Shown: in pieces, positions 1 through 11,294 of the stretch
Layout: every line of letters begins with the position of its first letter
Position numbering within the stretch: the first letter of the stretch is position 1
Assembly: GCA_963576475.1 (NCBI GenBank)
Contig: OY754981.1
Span: forward strand, 22,820,839-22,884,838
Direction: 5' to 3'
DNA from: Molanna angustata
Lineage: Eukaryota > Arthropoda > Insecta > Trichoptera > Molannidae
DNA length: 64,000 bases
Program-made: the position numbers and the translations under genes
The notes under the pieces: generated by a model
Told to the model about the DNA's origin: nothing
Seen by the model: only the letters and a program-made list of their open reading frames with translations
Databases searched by the model: none

Positions 1-135
1 ATTTTTAAAAACTTTGGAAATATAGGCAGTTAAACACATAAATTTATCATGATAAATATTTTTATTAATAAAAAATTTTTGAGAATTTCTAGAATTTTTT
101 TGAAAACATCAATTTGATATTTTTTATTTATCTAT
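1..135 (-). repeat. Inverted fragment of the Helitron-like family
   Basis: The first 135 bases are the reverse complement of the middle of the Helitron-like repeat: the stretch reading CTGCCTATATTTCC in plus copies appears here as GGAAATATAGGCAG. It meets a plus-oriented piece near 136, giving a chimeric junction like those near 11,627 and 14,985. It may continue left of the window. Confidence 0.6.
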
Positions 136-1441
136 ATTTTGTGTGTCATGACGTCTATGTGTCCCCCCCCCCTTATAACATTTGATTCGCTCAATGCACA
201 GAGCCCAAAATTTCAGAATATATAAATAGTAATAGGCCTACAAAACTTTTATACTCAGAATTTTGAATTTTCGTTTCAGTCAGGGGTTATCAACTTTTGA
301 ATTTTTACTTTATTTTTCCATATATCTCAGAAACCATAAAAGCTAGAACGCTGAAAATTGGTACCACAAATAAACAAATACATAATCTCAAATAAGTTTT
401 TTAAAAATAACCTAACAACATTTTTTAAACATTTTTTATTAGGAAAAATATTTTTTTATGATAAATTTATGTGTTTAACGGCCTATATTTCCAAAGTTTT
501 AAAAAATATCGAAAAAATCCGAAATACCCCAACTAGATAATTTAATTTTCTATAAAAAATATTAACATTGTAGCAGTACATCTCAATTTCTTTTTAACAT
601 TTTTTATTGAAATTGAATTTAGTGACGACTTCGCTTCATACAATTTGTATGGTAGTCCCATAGCCATACCATCACTCCATTTCCCTATTTGGGGTAGGCA
701 GAGAGAACCGAATGCCAGACTCCTCTCTCTTGAAATACCTTCCTCGCCTCATTCACGTTCATACATCGTCTCATACACGCTCTTCTATTATTTTTACTTC
801 TAACATCACCATCTTTCAAAATCCCATTTATGTGATCGTGCCAATTTTTTATTGGCCGACCTCTACTTTTCGTTCCTCTTTTATCAGACTTGTATACTTT
901 TTTTGTCAGACGGTCATCTTTCATTCTTTCTATGTGGCCGAACCACCTTAGGGCATTTATTTTAATCTTACTTACGATATTTCTTTCAATCATACATTCT
1001 CGTCTAATATCCTCATTTCTTATTCTATCATACATCGTTTTACCACACATTCGTCTTAGTGACCTCATTTCAACCGAGTTAATTCTACTTTCATGCGTCT
1101 TCTGCCATCTCCATGTCTCACTAGCATACATTAGAGTCGGTGCGACGATACCATTGTGTACCGCGAGCTTCGCTTGCCTCGAAATAATTGGGTCTGCCAT
1201 TACTGGTCTTAATGCACCGTTCACTCTATTACCTGCCGTTACTCTCCTTTCAATATCTTTTTCCAATCTTCCATCACGCTGAAACATGCTTCCTAAGTAT
1301 GGTATGGTAGTCGTCTATACACATTACACAATATATTATGTAAGAAGACCTTATAGTTTGTTACTTTATCTCCAAATACATACATACCATCAGGCTGTTT
1401 TCATATTCCGGGTTGGAAAAGAGGACTGACCTCCATACTGT
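136..1441 (+). mobile_element. Helitron-like copy H1, truncated, split by an RTE insertion
   Basis: It follows the consensus from the C-rich stretch through TCAGTCAGGGGTTATCAAC and ATATATCTCAGAAACCATA to GGACTGACCTCCATACTGTCC. The 5' hairpin and the 3' CTAG terminus are both missing. It is interrupted at 658-1302 by a minus-strand RTE fragment flanked by an 11-bp duplication, so it predates that insertion. It is non-coding, and the short ORFs across it are AT-rich noise. Confidence 0.75.
658..1302 (-). pseudogene. RTE-type non-LTR retrotransposon, 5'-truncated C-terminal fragment
   Basis: The minus strand encodes about 205 residues reading IPYLGSMFQRDGRLEKDIER, then PTLMYASETW, RMCGKTMYDRIRNEDIR and ALRWFGHIERM, then a GRP basic segment. 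This is the region after the reverse-transcriptase palm in RTE-like non-LTR elements. No RT catalytic motif or endonuclease is present, so it is a dead 5'-truncated insertion. The 11-bp GTATGGTAGTC stands at 647-657 and again at 1302-1312, a target-site duplication that also fixes the host as Helitron copy H1. The 3' end in element orientation is a short GATGGTATGG-type tail rather than poly(A), as in RTE. The frame is open, so the insertion is probably not very old. Confidence 0.85.
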
Positions 1442-1638
1442 CCACGTATTTGGATGGTAAAATCATGAGAATAGCCATGTGATCAATAACATCAGGTATT
1501 TTTTTTGTCATGAATGCGGGTTTGTTATTTAAAAATACGCACTTACATCAGAAACTGAAAGTTTATTGGGTAAGAAATATTCTGCACTAAGTTGTATTAT
1601 TTTTATGCACAACAGATATTTAATGTATTTTAAACTCA

Positions 1639-1784
1639 AGGAGACAAGTCCCGTCAATCGGTGAAATCAAAACCCTCACGATTACCCATATCAAGGATAT
1701 AATTTTCATATGGATTCTATAATATCTTAAGATATCTAATATAATTATATCCAGGATTTCACTTCTTGGCCGGACTTGCCCCTG
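1639..1784. mobile_element. MITE with GGCAAGTC-type imperfect terminal inverted repeats
   Basis: The left end reads GGAGACAAGTCCCGTCAATC. The right end, reverse-complemented, reads AGGGGCAAGTCCGGCCAAGA, and both continue into GTGAAATC. The interior is a second palindrome (AGGATATAATT ... AATTATATCC) around TTAA. A second copy, split by another insertion, lies at 50,171-51,325. It is non-coding and its superfamily is not assigned. Confidence 0.65.
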
Positions 1785-1815
1785 ATCTAGTCGTATTTGT
1801 CAAATTTTTTCATAA

Positions 1816-2631
1816 ATGTATATATTCCATATACGGATTTACTCAAAATTCGGAGTAGAACATTTCGTGTCTGTGTGTGTGTCCCTCCCCCCTTATAACT
1901 TTTGATCCGCTCAATTTACAGAGCCCAAAATTTCAGAATATATTAACAGTTATAGACCTACAAAACTTTTTGACTCAGAATTTTGAATTTTTGTTTCAGT
2001 CAGGGGTTATCAACTTTTAAATTTTTGGTTTATTTTTCCATATATCTCAGAAACCACAAAAGCTAGAACGCTGAAAATTCGTGTGAACATAGAAAAATAC
2101 GACGTATCAAATTAATTTATTCAAAAAAATTCCAAAATTTCTCAAACATTTTTTATTAAGAAAAATATTTTTTTTATTATAAATTTATGAGTTTAACTGC
2201 CTATATTTCCAATATTTTAAAAATATCGAAAAAACCCGAAACAACCCAACTAGATAATTTAATTTTCTATAAAAAATATCAACATTGTATTGGCACATCT
2301 CAATTTTTTTTTAACAATTTTTATAAAAATTGAATTTAGTGACGATATTGCTTCATACAATTTGTATGGCAGTCGCCTATACACAATATGTACGAAGACT
2401 TAATAGTTTGATACTTAATCTCCAAACATACATACAGAATCATCATGCTGTTTTCATATTCCGGGTAGGAAAAGAGGACTGACCTCCATACTGTCCTATC
2501 TTGACATACATACCAACATGTGTTATAATTTTCAATAATTTGGATTTATGGGTTTATAGATTGATTCTTATTCTTCAACTTCACACAGTATCGCTATCAA
2601 CAGTTGGATCTCATGTGTTACATGCGACTAG
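1816..2631 (+). mobile_element. Helitron-like copy H2, 5'-truncated with intact 3' end
   Basis: It starts inside the consensus at TTCCATATACGGATTTACTC and runs to CATGCGACTAG, followed by T. The final 35 bases hold the inverted repeat CAGTTGGAT and the small CATGT-GTT-ACATG hairpin expected just inside a Helitron-type 3' terminus. Only 15 bases separate it from the 5' end of H3, a head-to-tail arrangement. Confidence 0.8.
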
Positions 2632-2646
2632 TTAAACAATATTTTA

Positions 2647-2862
2647 TCCAACTGTCGATTCGTTCATGAGAATTCAATTCTCTTAATGAATCGACATTAT
2701 TAAGCCAAGATGCGTGTACGAAGGAAAATTTTGTATGGTGTAGTGGACTTTTTGCATGCTAATAACACCAACTAGAGGCCTCGCAACATATATGTTCCCA
2801 TACATGGATTTACTCAGAATTCGGAGTAGAACATTTTATGTGAGTTTTGTGTGTGTGTGTGT

Positions 2863-2902
<40 letters not shown>

Positions 2903-3645
2903 TGTGTGTGTGTGTGTGAGAGGGTGTGTGTGTGTGTGTGTGTGTGGTGTGTGTGTGTCTGTCTCCCCCTTATAACTTTTGGTCCGCTCAATTCACAGAG
3001 CCCAAATTTTTAGAATATATAAACAGTTATAGGCCTACAAAACTTTTATACTCAGAAATGTGAATTTTTGTATCAGTCAGGGGTTATCAACTTTTGAAAT
3101 TTTGGTTTATTTTTCCATATATCTCAGAAACCATAAAAGTTAGATTTAAGAAAAATATTTTTTTTATGATAAATTTATGAGTTTAACTGCCTATATTTCC
3201 AATTTTTTTAAAAATGTCAAGAAAAGCCGAAACATCCCAACTAGATAATTTAATTTTCTATAAAAAATATTGACATGGTATTAGTACATCTCAATTTTTT
3301 TTTAATAATTTTTATAAAAATTGAATTTAGTGACGACATTGGTTCATACAATTTTTATGGCAATCGCCTTCACACAATATTTAAGAAGACTTAATAGTTT
3401 GATACTAATCTCCAAACAAACATACGTACATACCATCATGCTGTTTTCATATTCTGGGTAGGATCAAAGGACTGACCTCCATACTATCCTATCTTGACAT
3501 ACATACCTACATGTGTTGTATAGAAAAACAAATATCTTAAAATATTAAATAATTTGTATTTATGGGTTTATAGTTTGGTACTTATTCTTCAACTATACAT
3601 TCTATCGCTATCGACAGTTGGATCTCATGTGTTACATGCAACTAG
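2647..3645 (+). mobile_element. Helitron-like copy H3, both termini intact (999 bp)
   Basis: The 5' end is A|TCCAACTGTCGATTC and the 3' end is CATGCAACTAG|T, fitting insertion between A and T with TC and CTAG termini. The first 50 bases fold as a two-part hairpin at 2653-2696: TGTCGATTC pairs with GAATCGACA, and GAGAATT pairs with AATTCTC. The 14-mer ATCCAACTGTCGAT recurs inverted as ATCGACAGTTGGAT about 20 bases from the 3' end, as in Helentron-type elements. A long (GT)n tract sits at 2850-2960. There is an internal deletion near 3139. No Rep-helicase is encoded, so it is non-autonomous. Confidence 0.85.
2850..2960 (+). repeat. (GT)n microsatellite inside Helitron-like copy H3
   Basis: GT dinucleotides broken by GAG, GGT and CT interruptions lie just before the TCTCCCCCTTATAACTTTTG segment. 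The same internal position carries GT or GTGC repeats of different lengths in the other copies (10,957; 15,410; 18,470; 44,050; 44,522). Confidence 0.9.
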
Positions 3646-5105
3646 TAAATATTAAATTTAGTGAAGACATCGCTTCATACAATTTGTATGGCAGTCACCT
3701 ATACACGATATCAAGGAAGACTTTATAGTTTGATAATTAATCTCCATATCATATATAATCTAAGCTCCAAACATACAAACATACCATCAGGCTGTTTATA
3801 TTCCCTGGGTAGGAAAAAAGGACTGACCTTGATGCAGGTAGAATATTTGGTGGTACCCTGGTGACATCAATTGTCTTCCCTAACAATAGCCCCGAATATC
3901 ATTTTAAACATTTCATATTATTATTAACCTTGGCCTTCGTAAATATTTTAAAATATATTAATTCTGTTGTTGGTTCAGGTATTTTCGGTTTTAACTTTCA
4001 TAATTTTATTCTTTTATCTGTACCCAGTTCGAAAACACAATACATCACCATCATATAAAATAACCTTTTTTCAATACCGCGCAAAGACCATTTATTTGGG
4101 TTCTGCAATAAAACATGGTCAGCAACTAATTGTCTCAGAGATTTGGATTTTTCCGCACTTAAATATTTCAATGTTTATTATTCAAATATAGATTCAGGCT
4201 ACCTGAAAAAAATCGAACCCTTTTTAATCCTCATCGATCGTTATGTAAATCCCAGCCGACGGTGCTTTCAGATGTTTTAAATCCGGTTTCAAATATTCAA
4301 AATAAATAGTTTCAGTTTTACATTTCCGTTAATTTTATGTTTCTTTTCTCAATTGTTGCTCTAACGTCGTATTGTCCTCTAGCGAGATACACGGAGGTTG
4401 ATTTTGCGCAATCCGGGTCTAGCCACCGACGAATTCACTGATGCCGTATTGCTCATAATTCCCGGGGTGGATCTGGTTGCCGAAAGAAACAAACGTGTAA
4501 TTCGCGAAAGGATATATTCGCGTTAGGCAATTTTACTTTTCAATGAATTTTTTTACAATGTACGCGCCGGACACGTGACTTTTGATAAACGTCATATATC
4601 GCGCGTTAGGGGCCTTAATACAGCTCTCGCGAGTATGAGTTTTGATAAATCCGTGTCTGACGCTCGTCATTGTAAATTACTTCAAGACAGTTACGAAAAC
4701 ATTAATTTTTTCCATGTTGATTGTATCTCGCGCGTCACTTCCGATAAAAAAATGTCGCACATCGCGCAATAGTGCTTTCATACAGCCCTCGCGAGTGTGA
4801 ATTTTGATGGAATTGCGCGTGTGATACTTCTCAATATAAGTTCACTTCAAAATAAACGGTTTCAACACTGAAAACACTGTCACCGATAGTACCAGTTAAA
4901 ATATTACGTGGCCAGGGTTAATTAACTTAATTAGAGTAAATGTATTTATTATGTTAGTCTCGATCCCACGCAGAATGCAGAATTATGTAATTATAAATTT
5001 TAAGATAATTTTTATGTTAAGTATGCACAAATGATTTGCGTGCCAATAATTTGAACATTTTATACCCCTGTACACCCCCTCTCTTCGAGACGGGGGTACC
5101 TTTAT

Positions 5106-5141
5106 TATATAAGGTAGGATCCTACTACCTGGACAGTCAGT
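5106..5141 (+). promoter_or_regulatory. TATA box and arthropod-type initiator of the 5' LTR
   Basis: TATATAA lies at 5106-5112 and TCAGT at 5137-5141. The A of the initiator is 33 bases after the first T of the TATA box, the textbook spacing for insect RNA polymerase II core promoters. The same pair is at 8295-8330 in the 3' LTR. Confidence 0.7.
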
Positions 5142-5225
5142 AACAGTTAGTTAGTAAGAATCAGTAAGAGTTAGTAATCAGTGTGTCAGTCAGACGAACA
5201 TTCACAGTTGAAAGCAAGCAAAGTA

Positions 5226-5466
5226 GTGGGCCTTAGGGCCGTGTGAGGCGGTCAGGGCTTACGCCCTGGCCGCCGTCTTCAAAGTTTTAAGCTAAAAGAT
5301 CAGAAAGAGTTAATCAGTAGAGTGTCAGTAATCAATCAGTCAGCATTATGTAGTCGAGTCAGTAGCAAGTCTAGTTGAAACAAAGTCGAAGTCTTTAGTG
5401 GGCCTAAGGGCCGTGTGAGGCGGTCAGGGCTTACGCCCTGGCCGCCGTCTTCAAAGTTTTAAGTTA
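5226..5466 (+). repeat. Two direct copies of a GC-rich hairpin block in the LTR leader
   Basis: A block of about 69 bp (GTGGGCCT ... CTTCAAAGTTTTAAG) occurs at 5226-5294 and 5398-5466, 172 bp apart. Each holds a stem-loop (5247-5274, 5419-5446) pairing GGCGG and CAGGGC with GCCCTG and CCGCC around a TTAC loop, with one T-G opposition. Both lie just downstream of the predicted transcription start, so would be in the RNA leader. The pair is repeated in the 3' LTR at 8415-8655. Confidence 0.85.
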
Positions 5467-5579
5467 AAGACCAAAGTTATTTTTAAAAGAACATTAACAA
5501 TTTTAAAAAAAAAGAATCAGTGAGTCGAATCTACGTAATGATCGTTCGGTAGCTTTAGTAAAATTTAAATTTTTATAAT

Positions 5580-5585
5580 AATAAA
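5580..5585 (+). promoter_or_regulatory. Candidate poly(A) signal in the LTR
   Basis: AATAAA lies downstream of the predicted initiator, so it would end R in the 3' LTR copy (8769-8774). Other AATAAA words occur upstream in the U3 part. Assignment is by position only. Confidence 0.35.
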
Positions 5586-6455
5586 AACAGAGTTCAAGTT
5601 AAATCAGTAACCAGTCTCGCCTACGGGCCTTGGCAAGACCAAGTTGACTTCGTCGATATCGAAAATTCTATTCACCATTCATCTGACCCAGGAGGCAGTG
5701 TGGGAATAAGAAAAGACTAAATATAGTCACCCATCCATCTGACCAAATGGCAGTGTGGGGACGTATTTAGGGCTTACGAGCCTAATCGATAAGGATATTA
5801 ATTTAATTAAGAATGAATTAGAAGTAATTCAAAATTATATCCAGCGCCGAACGATTACAAAGTGGACATCACGCACCGAAGAACACGGAACGAGCCAACG
5901 CGATCTTCCAGGATTGTGCAGAGCGAGCGCCCAGCGTTATCGCGAACCGCGAAACGTTGCGGGCGCCTAGACAATAACAGTCGCACCGCGAACTTAACTT
6001 CGACCCCTGCAGACAAGGTACTGTGAACTTTAGTTAAAGTGAAATACGAATAGAACTTCAAGTGAAAAAACTATATAATCGTAAGTGTAACCCATGTATG
6101 TTCCTTTTGTAGCGTCATGGCCATGACTGCGAACTATTATAGGTATTATTTGTTTTTTTTCTTGTATTCTGCGATTGGGATCACATCTGTATATTTACTG
6201 TATTTTGTATGTTCCTTTTTTGTATTATTTTTTTTGTACGTCTATATTATTTAAATTTGAATTTTGATTTAAAAACTATAATTAAACAGAAACGAGAGAA
6301 ATAACTTAAAATTTCTTTTATTACTGGAGTGAGCCCTTGTCATTACGATACGGCACGGTGAGAAGGTGGAAGCGTCAGGATCTTGTACTCTCCGCTTGCG
6401 AGAGAGTCAAATCTGGAAGGCGACTTCTACCGGAATTCTCTACCCCCCGGTATCA

Positions 6456-7018
6456 GATGGCTCCCAACGTGTTGGCTGGATGAAATATCACCTGGTTGAA
6501 CCAGATGATAAAGAATCTAGTCATACACGAGGCGTGAGGGCACCAGCGCATGGGGAGTCTACGGATTTTCCATGCGTTCGGAGAATCGAGTTGTGATTCC
6601 GAACCTACCGTTGAGCTAGTCGGAGGTTTGGTGACAGTAGCATGTCACATGGTAACCATCAGGCAAGGTTCACTCCAGTAATTTGCTTATTATCACACAG
6701 CATCCCACTCGTACGCGAGAGTGATGCAAAATTTTATAGTGGAAATACCACTATTGGCGCCCGGCAATCAATTAAAAAAATAAAATTACAATAATACATT
6801 CACGGTACATCCAGTAGAATGTAATTATTCACCAATTTTGTAGACGAATTACTCCAAGAGGTTCGTCCTAGAAAGAAAAAAAATTTGTTTACACCTACAT
6901 ACTCGGGACCAAAAAGTCAGCTGAGTTATTTTCTTGTATATTAAAAATCATATTTTGTTTTAAATTAGGGCGTTGCTAGGGTAAGACAATAATGATCGTC
7001 AAAGAAACCGGGAGCAAT
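6456..7018 (+). other. Internal region of the LTR element, non-coding, with candidate PBS
   Basis: The primer-binding-site candidate TGGCTCCCAACGTGTTGG starts at 6458. The matching tRNA was not identified. The remaining 540 bp have no ORF resembling a retroviral domain. A TTGGCGCCCGG word occurs near 6753. The last bases before the 3' LTR (AAAGAAACCGGGAGCAA) are purine-rich and could be the polypurine tract, though the CC interruption weakens this. Confidence 0.65.
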
Positions 7019-9644
7019 TGATGCAGGTAGAATATTTGGTGGTACCCTGGTGACATCAATTGTCTTCCCTAACAATAGCCCCGAATATCATTTTAAACAT
7101 TTCATATTATTATTAACCTTGGCCTTCGTAAATATTTTAAAATATATTAATTCTGTTGTTGGTTCAGGTATTTTCGGTTTTAACTTTCATAATTTTATTC
7201 TTTTATCTGTACCCAGTTCGAAAACACAATACATCACCATCATATAAAATAACCTTTTTTCAATACCGCGCAAAGACCATTTATTTGGGTTCTGCAATAA
7301 AACATGGTCAGCAACTAATTGTCTCAGAGATTTGGATTTTTCCGCACTTAAATATTTCAATGTTTATTATTCAAATATAGATTCAGGCTACCTGAAAAAA
7401 ATCGAACCCTTTTTAATCCTCATCGATCGTTATGTAAATCCCAGCCGACGGTGCTTTCAGATGTTTTAAATCCGGTTTCAAATATTCAAAATAAATAGTT
7501 TCAGTTTTACATTTCCGTTAATTTTATGTTTCTTTTCTCAATTGTTGCTCTAACGTCGTATTGTCCTCTAGCGAGATACACGGAGGTTGATTTTGCGCAA
7601 TCCGGGTCTAGCCACCGACGAATTCACTGATGCCGTATTGCTCATAATTCCCGGGGTGGATCTGGTTGCCGAAAGAAACAAACGTGTAATTCGCGAAAGG
7701 ATATATTCGCGTTAGGCAATTTTACTTTTCAATGAATTTTTTTACAATGTACGCGCCGGACACGTGACTTTTGATAAACGTCATATATCGCGCGTTAGGG
7801 GCCTTAATACAGCTCTCGCGAGTATGAGTTTTGATAAATCCGTGTCTGACGCTCGTCATTGTAAATTACTTCAAGACAGTTACGAAAACATTAATTTTTT
7901 CCATGTTGATTGTATCTCGCGCGTCACTTCCGATAAAAAAATGTCGCACATCGCGCAATAGTGCTTTCATACAGCCCTCGCGAGTGTGAATTTTGATGGA
8001 ATTGCGCGTGTGATACTTCTCAATATAAGTTCACTTCAAAATAAACGGTTTCAACACTGAAAACACTGTCACCGATAGTACCAGTTAAAATATTACGTGG
8101 CCAGGGTTAATTAACTTAATTAGAGTAAATGTATTTATTATGTTAGTCTCGATCCCACGCAGAATGCAGAATTATGTAATTATAAATTTTAAGATAATTT
8201 TTATGTTAAGTATGCACAAATGATTTGCGTGCCAATAATTTGAACATTTTATACCCCTGTACACCCCCTCTCTTCGAGACGGGGGTACCTTTATTATATA
8301 AGGTAGGATCCTACTACCTGGACAGTCAGTAACAGTTAGTTAGTAAGAATCAGTAAGAGTTAGTAATCAGTGTGTCAGTCAGACGAACATTCACAGTTGA
8401 AAGCAAGCAAAGTAGTGGGCCTTAGGGCCGTGTGAGGCGGTCAGGGCTTACGCCCTGGCCGCCGTCTTCAAAGTTTTAAGCTAAAAGATCAGAAAGAGTT
8501 AATCAGTAGAGTGTCAGTAATCAATCAGTCAGCATTATGTAGTCGAGTCAGTAGCAAGTCTAGTTGAAACAAAGTCGAAGTCTTTAGTGGGCCTAAGGGC
8601 CGTGTGAGGCGGTCAGGGCTTACGCCCTGGCCGCCGTCTTCAAAGTTTTAAGTTAAAGACCAAAGTTATTTTTAAAAGAACATTAACAATTTTAAAAAAA
8701 AAGAATCAGTGAGTCGAATCTACGTAATGATCGTTCGGTAGCTTTAGTAAAATTTAAATTTTTATAATAATAAAAACAGAGTTCAAGTTAAATCAGTAAC
8801 CAGTCTCGCCTACGGGCCTTGGCAAGACCAAGTTGACTTCGTCGATATCGAAAATTCTATTCACCATTCATCTGACCCAGGAGGCAGTGTGGGAATAAGA
8901 AAAGACTAAATATAGTCACCCATCCATCTGACCAAATGGCAGTGTGGGGACGTATTTAGGGCTTACGAGCCTAATCGATAAGGATATTAATTTAATTAAG
9001 AATGAATTAGAAGTAATTCAAAATTATATCCAGCGCCGAACGATTACAAAGTGGACATCACGCACCGAAGAACACGGAACGAGCCAACGCGATCTTCCAG
9101 GATTGTGCAGAGCGAGCGCCCAGCGTTATCGCGAACCGCGAAACGTTGCGGGCGCCTAGACAATAACAGTCGCACCGCGAACTTAACTTCGACCCCTGCA
9201 GACAAGGTACTGTGAACTTTAGTTAAAGTGAAATACGAATAGAACTTCAAGTGAAAAAACTATATAATCGTAAGTGTAACCCATGTATGTTCCTTTTGTA
9301 GCGTCATGGCCATGACTGCGAACTATTATAGGTATTATTTGTTTTTTTTCTTGTATTCTGCGATTGGGATCACATCTGTATATTTACTGTATTTTGTATG
9401 TTCCTTTTTTGTATTATTTTTTTTGTACGTCTATATTATTTAAATTTGAATTTTGATTTAAAAACTATAATTAAACAGAAACGAGAGAAATAACTTAAAA
9501 TTTCTTTTATTACTGGAGTGAGCCCTTGTCATTACGATACGGCACGGTGAGAAGGTGGAAGCGTCAGGATCTTGTACTCTCCGCTTGCGAGAGAGTCAAA
9601 TCTGGAAGGCGACTTCTACCGGAATTCTCTACCCCCCGGTATCA
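7019..9644 (+). repeat. 3' LTR (2,626 bp)
   Basis: This is a copy of 3830-6455 shifted by 3,189 bp. It starts TGATGCAGG, ends CCCCGGTATCA and is followed directly by ACCT, the target duplication. No difference from the 5' LTR was seen in the stretches compared. Confidence 0.9.
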
Positions 9645-9961
9645 ACCTCCATACTATCCTATCTTGACATACTTACCAACATGTGCTGTATAAAAAAATA
9701 TCTTAAAATATTCAATAATTTGGATTTATGGGTTTATACATAGAATTATATATAATCTAAGGGTTTATAGTTTGGTACTTATTCTTCAACTATACATGCT
9801 ATCGCTATCGACAGTTGGATCTCATACGATACATGCAACGATGCAACTAGTGTTCAAAGAGAATATTATAACCTACGGATACTAGTTTTAAATAAAAAAT
9901 GTGCATTATCTTGGTCTATCCAATTTTTGTATCGACGGCCGCGTATTTGTACGTAACAAGT

Positions 9962-10290
9962 CAAGGGTCATTTCATTTACTCCGTATATTATTGAAATCA
10001 ATGGTTTACAGTGAAACTTTGAGGAGTGCGTATAATTACTTAACCTTTTTTCAATCCATAGATCGGCCGCGTCCCGGCTTAAATAGAAATTTGTCAGTGG
10101 TAAACAAAATTTCTACACTTCCGTAAAAGGGATTTAGGCTTGTATTATAGACTTCCCGTTCGTCACGCAGATCAGATAACACATTGATTAGCGATCGTTT
10201 AGCTTAACTCTTGTTACACATTCTCTATCGAACCCACCACAGTATCCTGTATTTGCCAAGAAAATAAAATAATAATGATACTTTCAACAA
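9962..10290 (+). repeat. 330-bp unclassified repeat, copy A
   Basis: It begins AAGGGTCATTTCATTTACTC and includes GGCCGCGTCCCGGCTTAAAT and CACGCAGATCAGATAACACA. A close copy lies at 17,276-17,600. Both continue through ACCCGGCAGAYGTTGTACTA into a short Helitron-like derivative, so they belong to a larger duplicated block. It is non-coding and its family was not recognised. Confidence 0.75.
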
Positions 10291-10339
10291 AATTTTAAAA
10301 TATTACTTAACTAGCGAAACCCGGCAGACGTTGTACTAA

Positions 10340-10709
10340 CTTTATTTATCTAAACATATCGACAGTATTAAGCCAAGATGCGCGAATTAGGAACATTTTG
10401 TATGTCGTAGTGGACTTATTACATGCAAAAAACACAAACTTAGAGGCTTCGCAGCATATCTTATGTTCTATATAATATCTTCAAGCATACCATCATGCTG
10501 TTTTCATATTCTGGTTAGAAAAAAGGACTGACCTCCATATTGTCCTTTCTTGACATACATAGGTACCTACATCTGTTGTATAGAAAACAAAATATCTTAA
10601 GATATTCAATAATTTGTATTTATGGGTTTATAGTTTGGTACTTATTCTTCAACTAACATACTATCACTATCGACAGTTGGATCTCATGTATTACAATACA
10701 TGCAACTAG
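10340..10709 (+). mobile_element. Helitron-like copy H5, short deletion derivative, 5' end eroded
   Basis: It keeps the second arm of the 5' hairpin (ATCGACAG at about 10,358), then jumps from the 5' region directly to the 3' third (CATCATGCTGTTTTCATATT). The 3' end is ACAATACATGCAACTAG|T. It is the counterpart of H9 (17,833-18,222), which has the same internal deletion. Confidence 0.7.
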
Positions 10710-11011
10710 TTTATTATTGTTTTTTTGCGTTTATCTTAATTACATATTTCAACTGTCGATTTGTTCAAGAGAACTTTGTTCTCTTAACATACCTATCGAC
10801 AATGTTTCAAGCCAGGATACGCGAGAATTGTATACAGGGTCTACTTTTTTTACGGCTTTTCCAATTTTGAAGTCATGAAACACCAACATAGAGGCTTCGC
10901 AGCATATATGTTCCATACACGGATTTACTCAGAATTCGGAGTAGAACATTTCGTGTGTCTGTGTGTGCGCGTGTGTGTGAGTCCGTTTCCCCTTATAACT
11001 TTTGATCTGCT

Positions 11012-11294
11012 TTAAATTTATTAAATAAATTTAAGGTAATTTTTTGATTACATTAAATTTATACATGGGCATCTATTAACAGACTGTCCATCGTCAGTGT
11101 GCAGAAAGAAAACATTTGCATTCATAACTATCACGCCATTTCCTAATAAGGTTATTCTGTGTTCCACTTAAAAGTGCACCTCGTGATATTGTTGCCACAT
11201 CTCCAAATTAAGTTCCTCTTATATCATTTTTAAAACTTTAAAATAGACAATCTGAGTTTAAAATGATGGAATGATATCATGGATTTTTATTATA
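11012..11294. other. Unique-looking sequence inside H6
   Basis: About 280 bp of AT-rich sequence (including ATGGGCATCTATTAACAGAC) has no counterpart in H10. I saw no ORF, inverted ends or tRNA-like box in it. It arrived with, or next to, the inverted Helitron fragment that follows. Confidence 0.4.

Larger units (their letters stand above)
3830..6455 (+). repeat. 5' LTR (2,626 bp)
   Basis: It contains a TATA box plus Inr promoter near 5106-5141, so about 1.3 kb would be U3 and the rest R-U5. Downstream of the start lie two copies of a GC-rich hairpin block and AT-rich sequence with an AATAAA at 5580. Near the 3' end is GTAAGTGTAACCC (about 6080), a possible splice donor. Short ORFs inside show no known domain. 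Confidence 0.9.
3830..9644 (+). mobile_element. Non-autonomous LTR retrotransposon with 2.6-kb LTRs (5,815 bp)
   Basis: Two direct repeats of 2,626 bp (3830-6455 and 7019-9644) begin TGATGC and end GGTATCA. The element is flanked by a 4-bp ACCT duplication (3826-3829, 9645-9648). Two bases after the 5' LTR is a primer-binding-site-like TGGCTCCCAACG. The 563-bp interior has no gag, protease, RT or integrase, so proteins must come in trans. By eye the LTRs are identical, including every translated frame compared, implying a very recent insertion. LTRs longer than the interior are unusual for insects and recall LARD or TRIM-like non-autonomous elements. Gypsy or Bel/Pao origin cannot be decided without coding sequence. 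Direction follows from PBS placement and the TATA/Inr orientation. Confidence 0.9.
3653..9850 (+). mobile_element. Helitron-like copy H4, 3' half, split by the LTR element
   Basis: Two pieces, 3653-3829 and 9645-9850, join seamlessly into consensus (GGACTGACCT then CCATACTATCC) once the LTR element and one ACCT duplication are removed. The 3' end is CATGCAACGATGCAACTAG|T, with a small duplication of the last ATGCAAC. An extra block containing ATATATAATCTAAG occurs in both pieces (near 3752 and 9748). Confidence 0.8.

Noticed and set aside
2647..3645. Tandem spaced repeats as a CRISPR-like array
   Set aside because: The repeated units are 1-kb Helitron-like elements in a eukaryotic sequence. 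There are no regularly spaced short repeats.
3861..9159. Pairs of identical small ORFs (65, 74, 65, 71 and 68 codons) 3,189 bp apart as duplicated genes
   Set aside because: They lie in the two LTRs and are duplicated because the LTRs are. No domain or start signal supports translation.
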